Shown: piece after piece, positions 21,819 to 32,577 of the stretch
How positions within the stretch are numbered: the first letter of the stretch is position 1
Layout of the letters: the number at the start of each line of letters is the position of its first letter
From: Pachyseris speciosa
Lineage: Eukaryota > Cnidaria > Anthozoa > Scleractinia > Pachyseridae
Assembly: GCA_016490735.1 (NCBI GenBank)
Contig: JAEMWC010000615.1
Coordinates: 202,501 to 266,500 of the forward strand
Length of the DNA: 64,000 nucleotides
Reading direction: 5' to 3'
Position numbers and translations under genes: made by a program
The notes under the pieces: generated by a model
What the model was told of the DNA's origin: nothing
Databases searched by the model: none
Seen by the model: the letters and a program-made list of their open reading frames with translations, nothing else

Positions 21819-22899
21819 ATGCCAGGGAGAAAAAGAATACCCGAGGAAACAAAGGCTACAATTAGAGCGCTTAAAAGCACAACACCTCTCACGCTAGAAG
21901 AAATTGCTCTACGGTGTAGAATTTCGAAAACAAGTGTGCAACGCATAGCAAGCACAGAGGACAAAGTGCGAGAGAACCGTAGAACGTTTTGTGGAAGGAA
22001 GAAAAAACTCACTCCAGAACAAGAGGCATTAATTCTTCGAAGTCTAGTAGAATTGAGAGACCAAGAGGGCTCCTTTTCCTCACGGCGTCTGATGGAGCGG
22101 ACAGAAATTCATCATGTCACCGACCGAACTGTTAGGCGTTTACTAAATAGAAATGGTTACATCTTCCTTCAGGCACGCAAAAAGGGCTAATGAGTCAGAC
22201 CGACAAAGACCAGAGAGTGGAGTTTGCCCGGAAAATGCAAGTAGAATACTCCCCGAGTGTTTGGACAGATTCCCTCGCCTTCTACTGGGATGGTGTCTCA
22301 TTCGTGTACAAGACTAATCCACTGGACCAAGCACGCGCCCCCAAAGGGAGAGTATGGAGAAAAAGATCTGAAGGCCTCACACAAGAGTGCTTGGCCAAAG
22401 GCAGTAAATCTGGAACGGGAGGAAAAGAGGCCAAGTTCATGGTAGCAATAAGTCACGGCAAAGGAGTGCTTGTTTGTGAAAGATACAAAAAAAATTGGAT
22501 AGAAACTATTTCGCATCTTTTATTGACCAGCATTTCAACACAATGTTTGAGCGATCATGCAAAGGATTAAGTCGACTGTGGCTGCAAGACGGTGATCCTT
22601 CACAAAACAGCAAAGCCGCTCGTGAGGCTATGGCCCGTTGCCATTGTGAACTTTTAAAAATTCCACCGCGAAGTCCAGACTTGAATCCAATAGAGAATGT
22701 ATTCCACATTGTCTCTAAGAAGTTGGCGAAAGATACGCTTGAAAGAGGCATAACGCATGAATCATATGAACAGTTTTGTGAAAGGGTACAAAGAACGATT
22801 AGAGGTATTTCACAACAACTGATAGATAGAACTATACAGTCTATGAGTTCTCGCGTGGCCGACATTATAGGAAATAGTGGCGAAAGACTGAAATATTGA
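21819..22899 (+). pseudogene. Tc1/mariner transposase, copy 1 (two frameshifts)
   Basis: Translation starts MPGRKRIPEETKATIRALK. The N-terminal helix-turn-helix region (EEIALRCRISKTSVQRI) binds terminal repeats. The catalytic core has FYWDGVSF, LQDGDPSQ and SPDLNPIEN with 34 residues between the second Asp and Glu, the DD34E spacing of Tc1 elements. A one-base loss in a G-run near 22188 and an eight-A run at 22487 split it into three frames. All catalytic residues survive. Confidence 0.88.
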
Positions 22900-23354
22900 A
22901 TCTTAACATGTGTAGGGCACTTGAATTATGTCCAAATGACGTTTTCACGTATTTGCGACGGTTTACGATCTATTTCATACGATTTCAAGCGTGTTTGTGA
23001 CGGTTTTTAACGATTTAGTACGATTTCGGGCTAATTGCAATAAAATATGAGTTAGTGTTTGTTATTTCTTTTCAAAGGTCAAAATCGTAGAAAATCGTTT
23101 AAAACCGTTGTTAATTGTTCGTAAACCGTGCCAGTGTATAAATTTGCAAACAAAAATCGTTTTTAATTTTCAAACATGAAAATATCTTTACAACAGAAAT
23201 AAAATATCAGCCGACAAATATCGCCAAGGGGACGTTTAATTTCCTTAAACTAGCGCACTTGACAGCGCAGTTGGTAGTGCTCGCGATCGTGCATAGCGCG
23301 CAACTTGCAGGACAGTTGAACCACTATAACTAGGATTCAACTATCGCATTCGCC

Positions 23355-23520
23355 TGTTTTTTTGTTTTGTTTTTTTTCTTTCGTTTTTTTTTTTTTTTTT
23401 GCTTTTTTGTTTTTTCCTCTGTTCGTATCATCTTTTCTCGGGAAATTTTTCAAGCCAAACTCATTTTTTGTTTTGTTTTGTTTTTGTTTTTTGTTTTTAC
23501 TTTGTTTTTGTTTTTTATTC
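23355..23520. repeat. T-rich low-complexity tract in the Tc1 units
   Basis: Runs of T4-T18 separated by G or C fill this stretch. It is repeated at 26355-26520 with small length changes. Confidence 0.85.
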
Positions 23521-23645
23521 GGATTCTCTTTTAATTAGTCCGACTTTTCGTAAATAAGTGGTGTAATGCAGTTTACTTTAGTCTAGACTTGATTAATTAA
23601 AAGTTACCTTATTTCATTCAAGATTATATTCTACGTGAATATCTT

Positions 23646-23906
23646 TTGCAATTCAATAGTAAAACTGCTCTTATACCGGCAAGCTCCGTTGGGGAATTGA
23701 CAAGTGAATACACAAATCGCGAGCGATCACTGCTTGACCAGTTCATCGGAAAATTGATTCTCTCTGATTCATTTATTGCTTCCCTTGCTTTTTATGGTTT
23801 TCCTAGCAACAAGTCCACTGAATTACTTTCATTTTGGGTCCCTCGCAATTCAAAACAGCCTCACAAACGGCATCTGCGAACGACTGTCAGTCCGGGAAAA
23901 TGCTGA
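23646..23906 (+). other. 86-codon ORF in Tc1 unit 1, function unknown
   Basis: This ORF recurs at 26646-26906 in unit 2. The two differ at several codons, mostly changing amino acids (Ser to Gly, Val to Ala, Arg to Cys), so it shows no purifying selection. It is probably chance; no domain is seen. Confidence 0.25.
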
Positions 23907-24408
23907 GATCAGCCTGGTTATAGGTTATTAAGTACACGCGTCTCACTTTGGCTGGCTGCAATTCGTCAAGGGAACTTTCCGACTGTGAACTACTAGATAA
24001 ATACTGAGAGAGCAGCTCCATCGTTATGTTCTTACGAACTTCGTTGACAAGTATAAGCCGAAATATTGAATCGTTACGGTACTTTTAATTTCCCGCGCAA
24101 TAATTAGGAAAAGCATTCCTCAGACAGAATAGAAAGCCGACTTAGTTGAGGCGCGAACTTGACATTTTGACTCCGAATATGGCTCTGATTTATGCATCTT
24201 TTGTTTCCATGTTAAGAAAGTATCTAAAACGCTTAACATAGCATCTGATGAGTGTCATGGAGAACATTTTTTTTAGTCTCGCCTGGGTATGCATTCACTA
24301 TCAGGTTTGCATTCTGATCTAAAGTTTAACTTTTCAGCGTGCAACTGCTACCTTAATCGCGCCATTACCATATTTAACACCAGTAGTCACGCCAGTGGGA
24401 ATCTCGGA

Positions 24409-24560
24409 CAATCTTGGACGGAATAAAATGGAGTAATTAACCCCCATCCCCCCCTAAGCAATGATGAAGGCGCGCGAAGAGCAAAACGCGCCATTTTGGC
24501 ATCATTGAAAAAGGGGGGAGGGGTGGTTCAAATGTTCCATTTATTGTGTCCAAGATTGTA
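24409..24560. repeat. Palindromic junction J2
   Basis: It is the same 150-bp foldback, shared by the end of unit 1 and the start of unit 2. Its left flank is CTCGGA, not TA; the right flank is TA as in J1. Confidence 0.85.
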
Positions 24561-24819
24561 TCAAGACTGTGAATGTCACGAAACAATGGGTGCGGGTAAT
24601 TAGATAGCCATCTGTCAACTCGTTAAACGCGATTAAACACAGGTCTCTGACGCAGTCACGCGCGTCATCTATTTACGGTGTGCACTCTAAGTTAAGGCAT
24701 TACACCCGGGATATTTTCGGCAACATGGAGAATATATAACGGTGAATTGTTATGTGACTTTCGGAAATAGCAGAGGAGGTGATAAAGAACATTGTTATTA
24801 CCGAAAAATATCTTTCAAC

Positions 24820-25899
24820 ATGCCAGGGAGAAAAAGAATACCCGAGAAACAAAGGCTACAATTAGAGCGCTTAAAAGCACAACACCTCTCACGCTAGAAG
24901 AAATTGCTCTACGGTGTAGAATTTCGAAAACAAGTGTGCAACGCATAGCAAGCACAGAGGACAAAGTGCGAGAGAACCGTAGAACGTTTTGTGGAAGGAA
25001 GAAAAAACTCACTCCAGAACAAGAGGCATTAATTCTTCGAAGTCTAGTAGAATTGAGAGACCAAGAGGGCTCCTTTTCCTCACGGCGTCTGATGGAGCGG
25101 ACAGAAATTCATCATGTCACCGACCGAACTGTTAGGCGTTTACTAAATAGAAACGGTTACATCTTCCTTCAGGCACGCAAAAAGGGGCTAATGAGTCAGA
25201 CCGACAAAGACCAGAGAGTGGAGTTTGTCCGGAAAATGCAAGTAGAATACTCCCCGAGTGTTTGGACAGATTCCCTCGCCTTCTACTGGGATGGTGTCTC
25301 ATTCGTGTACAAGACTAATCCACTGGACCAAGCACGCGCCCCCAAAGGGAGAGTATGGAGAAAAAGATCTGAAGGCCTCACACAAGAGTGCTTGGCCAAA
25401 GGCAGTAAATCTGGAACGGGAGGAAAAGAGGCCAAGTTCATGGTAGCAATAAGTCACGGCAAAGGAGTGCTTGTTTGTGAAAGATACAAAAAAATTGGAT
25501 AGAAACTATTTCGCATCTTTTATTGACCAGCATTTCAACACAATGTTTGAGCGATCATGCAAAGGATTAAGTCGACTGTGGCTGCAAGACGGTGATCCTT
25601 CACAAAACAGCAAAGCCGCTCGTGAGGCTATGGCCCGTTGCCATTGTGAACTTTTAAAAATTCCACCGCGAAGTCCAGACTTGAATCCAATAGAGAATGT
25701 ATTCCACATTGTCTCTAAGAAGTTGGCGAAAGATACGCTTGAAAGAGGCATAACGCATGAATCATATGAACAGTTTTGTGAAAGGGTACAAAGAACGATT
25801 AGAGGTATTTCACAACAACTGATAGATAGAACTATACAGTCTATGAGTTCTCGCGTGGCCGACATTATAGGAAATAGTGGCGAAAGACTGAAATATTGA
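24820..25899 (+). pseudogene. Tc1/mariner transposase, copy 2 (two frameshifts, different from copy 1)
   Basis: The G-run that is short in copy 1 is intact here, so the centre reads through from the DNA-binding domain to FYWDGVSF (frame to 25502). A one-base deletion near 24846 shifts the first few codons, and a seven-A run at 25487 separates the C-terminal part with LQDGDPSQ and SPDLNPIEN. It is otherwise almost identical to copy 1. Confidence 0.88.
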
Positions 25900-27408
25900 A
25901 TCTTAACATGTGTAGGGCACTTGAATTATGTCCAAATGACGTTTTCACGTATTTGCGACGGTTTACGATCTATTTCATACGATTTCAAGCGTGTTTGTGA
26001 CGGTTTTTAACGATTTAGTACGATTTCGGGCTAATTGCAATAAAATATGAGTTAGTGTTTGTTATTTCTTTTCAAAGGTCAAAATCGTAGAAAATCGTTT
26101 AAAACCGTTGTTAATTGTTCGTAAACCGTGCCAGTGTATAAATTTGCAAACAAAAATCGTTTTTAATTTTCAAACATGAAAATATCTTTACAACAGAAAT
26201 AAAATATCAGCCGACAAATATCGCCAAGGGGACGTTTAATTTCCTTAAACTAGCGCACTTGACAGCGCAGTTGGTAGTGCTCGCGATCGTGCATAGCGCG
26301 CAACTTGCAGGACAGTTGAACCACTATAACTAGGATTCAACTATCGCATTCGCCTGTTTTTTTGTTTTGTTTTTTTTTCTTTCGTTTTTTTTTTTTTTTT
26401 GCTTTTTTGTTTTTTCCTCTGTTCGTATCATCTTTTCTCGGGAAATTTTTCAAGCCAAACTCATTTTTTGTTTTGTTTTGTTTTTGTTTTTTGTGTTTGC
26501 TTTGTTTTTGTTTTTTATTCGGATTCTCTTTTAATTAGTCCGACTTTTCGTAAATAAGTGGTGTAATGCAGTTTACTTTAGTCTAGACTTGATTAATTAA
26601 CAGTTACCTTATTTCATTCAAGATTATATTCTACGTGAATATCTTTTGCAATTCAATAGTAAAACTGCTCTTATACCGGCAAGCTCCGTTGGGGAATTGA
26701 CAAGTGAATACACAAATCGCGAGCGATCACTGCTTGACCAGTTCATCGGAAAATTGATTCTCTCTGATTCATTTATTGCTTCCCTTGCTTTTTATGGTTT
26801 TCCTGGCAACAAGTCCACTGAATTACTTTCGTTTTGGGCCCCTTGCAATTCAAAACAGCCTCACAAACGGCATCTGCGAACGACTGTCAGTCCGGGAAAA
26901 TGCTGAGATCAGCCTGGTTATAGGTTATTAAGTACACGCGTCTCACTTTGGCTGGCTGCAATTCGTCAAGGGAACTTTCCGACTGTGAACTACTAGATAA
27001 ATACTGAGAGAGCAGCTCCATCGTTATGTTCTTACGAACTTCGTTGACAAGTATAAGCCGAAATATTGAATCGTTACGGTACTTTTAATTTCCCGCGCAA
27101 TAATTAGGAAAAGCATTCCTCAGACAGAATAGAAAGCCGACTTAGTTGAGGCGCGAACTTGACATTTTGACTCCGAATATGGCTCTGATTTATGCATCTT
27201 TTGTTTCCATGTTAAGAAAGTATCTAAAACGCTTAACATAGCATCTGATGAGTGTCATGGAGAACATTTTTTTTAGTCTCGCCTGGGTATGCATTCACTA
27301 TCAGGTTTGCATTCTGATCTAAAGTTTAACTTTTCAGCGTGCAACTGCTACCTTAATCGCGCCATTACCATATTTAACACCAGTAGTCACGCCAGTGGGA
27401 ATCTCGGA

Positions 27409-27556
27409 CAATCTTGGACGGAATAAAATGGAGTAATTAACCCCCATCCCCCCTAAGCAATGATGAAGGCGCGCGAAGAGCAAAACGCGCCATTTTGGCA
27501 TTATTGAAATGGGGGGGGGGAGGGGTGGTTCAAATGTTCCATTTATTGTGCCCAAG
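27409..27556. repeat. Palindromic junction J3
   Basis: The third copy closes the array. It has a slightly altered G-run and GTGCCCAAGATTG at its right end, followed by GGTAC. The left flank equals that of J2. Confidence 0.83.
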
Positions 27557-27638
27557 ATTGGGTACAGATGCTTTTGTCTTAGTTGCGTTACTCTAAAGTT
27601 CTGGAGCACATGTCTGTTTCTGTGGGGGCATGAACTCG

Positions 27639-28770
27639 CTAGCTATTTTGGTACCGCATAACCTGTACGGCACTCATTAGATAAATGGCCAAATGTAAAA
27701 TTACAACGTAAAGCTGGTAACTATATATACAGGAGGAGTGGAAGTGTAGCAAGTGTAGCAGAAGTGTAGCAAGTGTAACAAGTGTAGCAGATCCTCCAAC
27801 CTCTAACAGAAAGAATCGCCACAGAGAAATCATTTGGTACAACCCTCCATACGGCAGAAATGTCGCCACCAACGTAGGACGGGCTTTCCTCAAGATCCTG
27901 GGCGAAGAATTCCCAAATGGCCACGTGCTACATAAGATTTTTAATCGTAACACAGTAAAAATCAGCTACAGCTGCATGTCTAACGTCAAACAAACCATTG
28001 ACGGCCATAACAAATAATCCTTATTAAGGAAGAACGCACCAACGTCGCCTAAAACATGCAACTGCAGAAAATTAAACCGGCTGACTGCCCTATGGCTGGC
28101 AATTGCCTCAAAGAGTCCGTTGTCTATCAGGCAACAGTGATATCTGAAGACAGCAATCCCGACTAAACCTACGTAGGCCTAACTGAAAACTCCTTCAAAA
28201 CCAGATTCACAAACCACAAAGCTTCTTTCACCAATCCAAGCAAGAGACTCAACACAGAACTCAGTAAGCATATTTGGCAGTTGAAAGACACTAAAACAGG
28301 TTTTAGGATATCTTGGAAGATCTTAAAGCAAGCTTCTCCATACAACCCCGCTTCCAATCGATGTAATTTGTGTCTGTGGGAGAAGTACTTTATAATTTGC
28401 AGGCCTGATTTAGCCACCTTGAACAAACGTAATGAACTAATTACTTCCTGTAGACACGCAAACAAATTTCTCCTCAAAAATTTCAAAACTGGCACGTAAT
28501 AACTCCCATTTTAATATGTCCGTTGTTTATCTGAAACAGAAACCGTTGTAAATTTAAACTTTTCCGGTCATCTTAAGTACATAAATGTCAGTGTCACGCT
28601 TACTTCCATTGTCACGCGGATTTTAAGCGTCTATTGTTTAGAAGTAGAAACCGTTGTAATCTTATACTTTTCCACTCCTCCTGTATATATAGTTACCAGC
28701 TTTACGTTGTAATTTCACTTTAGGCTATTTATCTGATGAGTGCCATACAGGTTGTGCGGTACGGAACTAT
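27639..28770 (+). mobile_element. Penelope-like retroelement remnant flanked by inverted repeats
   Basis: The plus strand encodes [20 protein letters not shown], then [15 protein letters not shown] and QTIDGHN, the linker region of Penelope-like proteins. A GIY-YIG part follows with GLTENSFKTRFTNHKASFTN and CNLCLWEKYFI to a stop at 28498. Stops and frameshifts break it. About 93 bp at 27650-27742 is the reverse complement of 28670-28764; inverted terminal pLTR-like repeats are known for this group. The RT is absent. Confidence 0.75.
28733..28767 (+). ncRNA. Candidate hammerhead ribozyme core (degenerate)
   Basis: CTGATGA is followed by a hairpin GTGCCATAC-AGGTT-GTGCGGTAC and then GGAAC. This is the order core / stem II / GAAA-like core of a hammerhead. 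The inverted copy at 27645-27680 keeps the stem with complementary differences. Penelope-like elements are known to carry hammerheads. The second core here is GGAAC where CGAAAC is expected, so activity is doubtful. Confidence 0.4.
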
Positions 28771-28875
28771 GTAGTAATAAATATGCCAAGTCAAATCTTC
28801 AGTTGATCAGACTGTCTTCAAATATTTATGCTCTAGTTTTTCTATTAAGCACTCTGACAACAATTCTGCACATCA

Positions 28876-28981
28876 ACGGATTTTTATTCACTCGTTGCAA
28901 AACTTTGGAAAACTCACTCGTTCGCTGCCCTCATTAGTTCGTTTCCTCAAGTTTTGCAACTCGTGAATAAAAATCCGTACG
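28876..28981. repeat. Small foldback repeat
   Basis: CGGATTTTTATTCAC...TTGCAAAACTT at the left is matched in inverted orientation by AAGTTTTGCAA...GTGAATAAAAATCCG at the right. The loop is about 40 bp. It is a short MITE-like palindrome with no target duplication seen. Confidence 0.6.
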
Positions 28982-29599
28982 TCGCACTTTCTATGATGTA
29001 ATTTAAATATACTGTATGGGTGGGGAATTTGGCACTGTATGGGAGGGGTGAGCTGGGGTGGAGTGAATGTGAGAAAAAAATCCGCGTTTTGTTACGTTGA
29101 TCGAAATCGTGGCGGAGATCGAGACGCCAGAAAAATTTTGAGAAAACTAAGTCCGTTTGTGACCTTGTAATGAAAGGGCCTGCAAGAGCTGAACACTTCA
29201 TTTGGAGTGCCAAAGTATTTCATAAAAAGCATTTCTAAATCACGTAAATTTCTGTTCTATTAGTCTTTTTTTCAAAGTATGCTACTGGAGAAGGATCATT
29301 TGATCGCTTGCTTAATATGAGCCTAAGGTAGGGCATTTGAGCATTTATTTTTTTTTTGGCCCGGGATATAGGAGTTTTCCCGTCCCAAATTTCAATTTTA
29401 AATTTATCATGACTGGTTCGCAATATCATATCTTCATTATTTGGCATCAGGAAACTAAGACTGATAACATAGGCAGTTTATTCGGTTCTGGAAATTGATC
29501 ACTGAAAATAACATTGCGAAAAGGAACAACAAAATATAATTATATGAGAATGAATATATGAAAATCATATATTTCAATTGCGGATTAATGATTAAATAT

Positions 29600-29831
29600 G
29601 TGACTGATCATCGCAGTTATGAACACTACTTAAGCAGTAGTGAAAATAAAGCCTGAAAAAATTTCAGGCTTGTACGGTATTCGAACCCACGACCTCTGCG
29701 ATACTGGTGCAGCGCTCTACCGACTGAGCTAAGAAGCCATCTGGGAGCAACTACCAAGCCTGAAATTTTTTTTTTCAGACTTTATTTTCACTATTACTTA
29801 AGTAGTGTTCATAACTGCGATGATCAGTCAC
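29600..29831 (-). mobile_element. tRNA-SINE with long inverted arms
   Basis: The tRNA-like block at 29667-29738 has box A TAGCTCAGTCGGTAGAGCGC and box B GGGTTCGAATACC on the minus strand. About 67 bp left of it (29600-29666) is the reverse complement of 29759-29831. The whole can fold into one long stem with the tRNA-like part as its head. It is related to the Thr-like SINEs. Confidence 0.75.
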
Positions 29832-29849
29832 ATATTTAAAATATAAATA

Positions 29850-30870
29850 TATAATTCTGGAAATAAATCACAATTGGGGAACAAAGAATAATAAACTTAC
29901 GCGATCCCACAGCAGTAATAGGTTTTTCCAAACAAACGGCTTATTTCCTTGGCCATTTGAAAGTTTATGACGTGTCTTCCCGCCAAACTTGCAACTTTCC
30001 TAGTTTGGCTAGGGTGTTTTGCATAACTTTGGCGCTCGCCAGAATCTTCCAAGTGAGTGTCCGTGCCTCGGGCAGAAGGATCATGACTGCCAGTTGTGTC
30101 GCCGACATACCACGAATACCCATTCTCGCCATGATCAGTTCGGCTTAAGTAACATCGCTACATTTCGATAAATGGCAACTCGATTAATCCGCTGAAATTT
30201 CCGCGTTGCACTGCGAGAGAAAAACATGGCTGTCCTTGCCCCTAGAGGATCCGCATGGGGACTTTAATATTTCGTGAAGAGAGCAATAACTTGGCAAAGC
30301 CGGCATTCTATTCAGTAACGACGAATGAATTGAACAGACAGAGTTTATATGTAATTGAATTAAAGGGAAATTAAAGTTCGGTTCGAAAGCAAGCATTGCG
30401 TTAAGGAATCAGGATACCTGGATTTTGGCCGGAAACTAAAAATACCACATTTTTCAAGATTCAAATCGAGAAGACAATGATGAACATTTTACAAAAAAAA
30501 AAGGAAGAAAAGCTTTTTAACTTTTTAAAACAATTGCAAAAAACTATTTCGTGATGCTGTTATTGCTAATCATGCGTTGACAAGTATCTCTCAACAGTTC
30601 TGTCACCGCCAATTAATATTCACCGACTTTTCATCACAACAAAGCAAGCGTGCACGCAAGCCACCATCTAAAATCGCCTTCGGTATCACTAGTTTCTCGA
30701 GACTTACAGTACGGACCTCGAACTCGGTTAGAAAGAGGTATGCATACTCTATTCCTACGTGTACGTAACGTTTTTTTCCATGCAGACACATTGAATTTTG
30801 AAAACCAAACTCTTTCCGATAATACCGTTACCTCCAGCGAAAATAAAGCCTAAGAAAACCTTTTGAACTA
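29850..30870. other. Interior of the large transposon, nothing recognised
   Basis: Several ORFs of 60-70 codons overlap on both strands without a recognisable domain. This is where a transposase might be expected if the large inverted repeat is a transposon, and I do not see one. Confidence 0.4.
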
Positions 30871-30875
30871 AAGTA

Positions 30876-31945
30876 AGTGCAACAGCATAAATTTTGGGTA
30901 AGAAGCAAATCAGTCTCCAAAAAAAGGGTTTCGGGGAAAAGAGTCAACAGAGCCAACCTGGCTCATCTTATTCAAATTAGTGAAATTAACAAGCCAGTCT
31001 TTGAAAACAAATATTGCGTTGCCTCATCGTGGGTAAAGAAAGAACCTTACAAATGTAAGAAAAGCTTTTAAATAGAGGTAAAGAAACAATTATTTTCCCT
31101 AGAAAATAAATTTAAAGAAAGCAGTTTCATGTGGGATTCTGTCGTCTCATCGCATCACAAACTCATCCGGCTACAGCAATTTGCATATCGATAAAAATAT
31201 ATTTTTCAGGACTTTACTATTGAAAATGCCAAATAAAGGTAGCTTTTCTCGCGAAACAACGGCTAAGCCGAAAAAACATCCTATTCACAATCCACAGTTT
31301 GACCTTCAGCGGTGGTTATGTTATTTCCAAGTGTTTACGGCTCATATATTGGTGATAGGTGCGACCGCTGTTACCTTTATTTACCTTCAAAATGGCGAAT
31401 ATTTGGTAAATTAGTGAAGCTCTATGCGGCGCGCATTGGAGAGTGCCCAAAAACTTTATTCTATAAATTTTGACACTGATATTAGTTCTTTTGAGTTATC
31501 ATAGACTCGATCCTAGATCAGGTCCCACATTCGAAAAAATAGCTTTTAACTATAGGTATGTCACGCTTCGCTCATTCCGGAGTTTGGCAGGAGGTATTTT
31601 AGAAAATTTATAACTCCGTCATTCTTTGACAGAATACAATTGTTAAACCTTTAAAACATCGAGGAAAGATGAAACTTCTGCATTTAAAACATTCTGCTTG
31701 TTGGAATAAGAAGTGGTGTTTTGGCAGTGTCCGACATTTATAGCTAAATTTCAGAGTCTCCTAAGGCAAATTAGCCAGTTTTGAGGTCACCTTGAAAGTC
31801 GTCCCGCAAAATTGAAAAATATGGAATTGATCCAGACTAATCTGATATTTGTGCATTGGATATAACAGTTGACTTTCGCTGAAAAAATGAGACCAGTCGG
31901 TGAAGGTTCGAAACTTGCCAAATCCGTTCTTACGCGGACAGCCTA
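30876..31945 (-). repeat. Right arm of the large inverted repeat (uninterrupted)
   Basis: About 1.07 kb is reverse-complementary to the left arm. It holds a 77-codon plus-strand ORF (31181-31414) that includes a hydrophobic stretch and has no recognised function; its left-arm counterpart is split by the gypsy insertion. At the insertion point this arm reads ATTGTGAATAGG in complement, matching the left arm with one copy of GTGAA removed. Confidence 0.8.
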
Positions 31946-31977
31946 TTAATAGTTTCTGTGAGCCGTGAACAGAGGTG

Positions 31978-32135
31978 GGGAACTAGGAATCGAATTTTGA
32001 ATCAAGATGGCGTCTGCAACTAATGTCGTCTGCAACTCATGTCGTAATTTTGTATTGCGGTATAATGGATGTCGCGTTCTTGGTCACGTCGACACTCAAA
32101 AATTTTTCATCGACCCTCCTCCTCCCCACACCTGC
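31978..32135 (+). other. Unidentified ORF interrupted by the BEL/Pao insertion
   Basis: A plus-strand ORF starting MASATNVVCNSCRNFVL has a Cys-x2-Cys pair and runs into the LTR at 32136. Across the target duplication it would continue only a few codons on the far side before a stop. No homology recognised; probably chance. Confidence 0.2.
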
Positions 32136-32536
32136 TGTTGTGTCCGCACAATAATTCGACGCGTTAAACTGACGTTTGTAAGCTTTAATTTCCACTCGTA
32201 TAAACGTTACAACCTCGTGGCATCGAAAGCTATCTTTGACTCGTCATAAACGGTGAAAACTAAGAAAGAATAACGTAAATAACAAATAAACTTAAAGAAC
32301 AACAAATAAAGAAATACCACAGACGAAGACTTACATTCTGTGCAGGATATCGAACAGAAAACGCTTCAAAGAACAAGATACGCTACAATCTGCGAGCTCG
32401 TGCGAAAGGCAAAAACTCACTGTGATCATGTGATCAAATGTTGATGGCCTTATGTAATACGGCACGAATTGTCCAACAAAATAAAACGAAAGAAAATGAC
32501 ACATCCAAGTTTGTTCATTAACTTCTAGACTAAACA
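32136..32536 (-). repeat. 3' LTR of the BEL/Pao element
   Basis: This is the 401-bp partner of the 5' LTR, bounded on its outer side by CCTGC (32131-32135). A G/A-rich stretch next to its inner edge on the minus strand (AAGGCGGGCTGAA) may be the polypurine tract. Confidence 0.93.
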
Positions 32537-32577
32537 TTCAGCCCGCCTTGGGACAATCCGGTCAGGATTCCCAAAGT

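Larger units (their letters stand above)
21408..27556 (+). mobile_element. Tandem Tc1/mariner array, two 3.0-kb units framed by three palindromic junctions
   Basis: Two units with a period of 3000-3001 bp are near-identical (about a dozen differences). A 150-bp palindrome starts the array (21408), joins the units (24409) and closes it (27409). Each unit carries one DD34E transposase and about 1.5 kb of other sequence. The first palindrome is flanked by TA on both sides, the Tc1/mariner target. The array lies inside the large TTAA transposon. Confidence 0.85.
15294..31945. mobile_element. Large TTAA-flanked DNA transposon with ~1-kb terminal inverted repeats, heavily nested
   Basis: The left arm (15294-15930 plus 20463-20870, split by a gypsy insertion) is the reverse complement of 30876-31945. 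Both outer ends read AGGCTGTCCGCGTAAGAACG and both are bordered by TTAA (15290-15293 and 31946-31949). TTAA targets are known for piggyBac and Kolobok elements, so one of these is likely. Removing the later insertions leaves about 6 kb with no transposase that I recognise, so the element is probably non-autonomous or gutted. Confidence 0.7.

Noticed and set aside
22506..22865. Minus-strand 119-codon ORF (also at 25506-25865)
   Set aside because: It is antisense to the C-terminal half of the Tc1 transposase; conserved only because the units are duplicated.
23250..23345. tRNA-like sequence in the Tc1 unit (GCGCAGTTGGTAGTGCTC)
   Set aside because: Box A is plausible but no box B at proper spacing and no stems; judged chance or too decayed to call.
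27639..27953. Minus-strand ORF of 104 codons
   Set aside because: It is antisense to the Penelope-like coding sequence on the plus strand.
15294..31945. Maverick/Polinton interpretation of the large inverted repeat
   Set aside because: Length and AG ends are suggestive, but no integrase, DNA polymerase B, ATPase or protease belonging to it is present, and the flanks are TTAA, not a 6-bp duplication.
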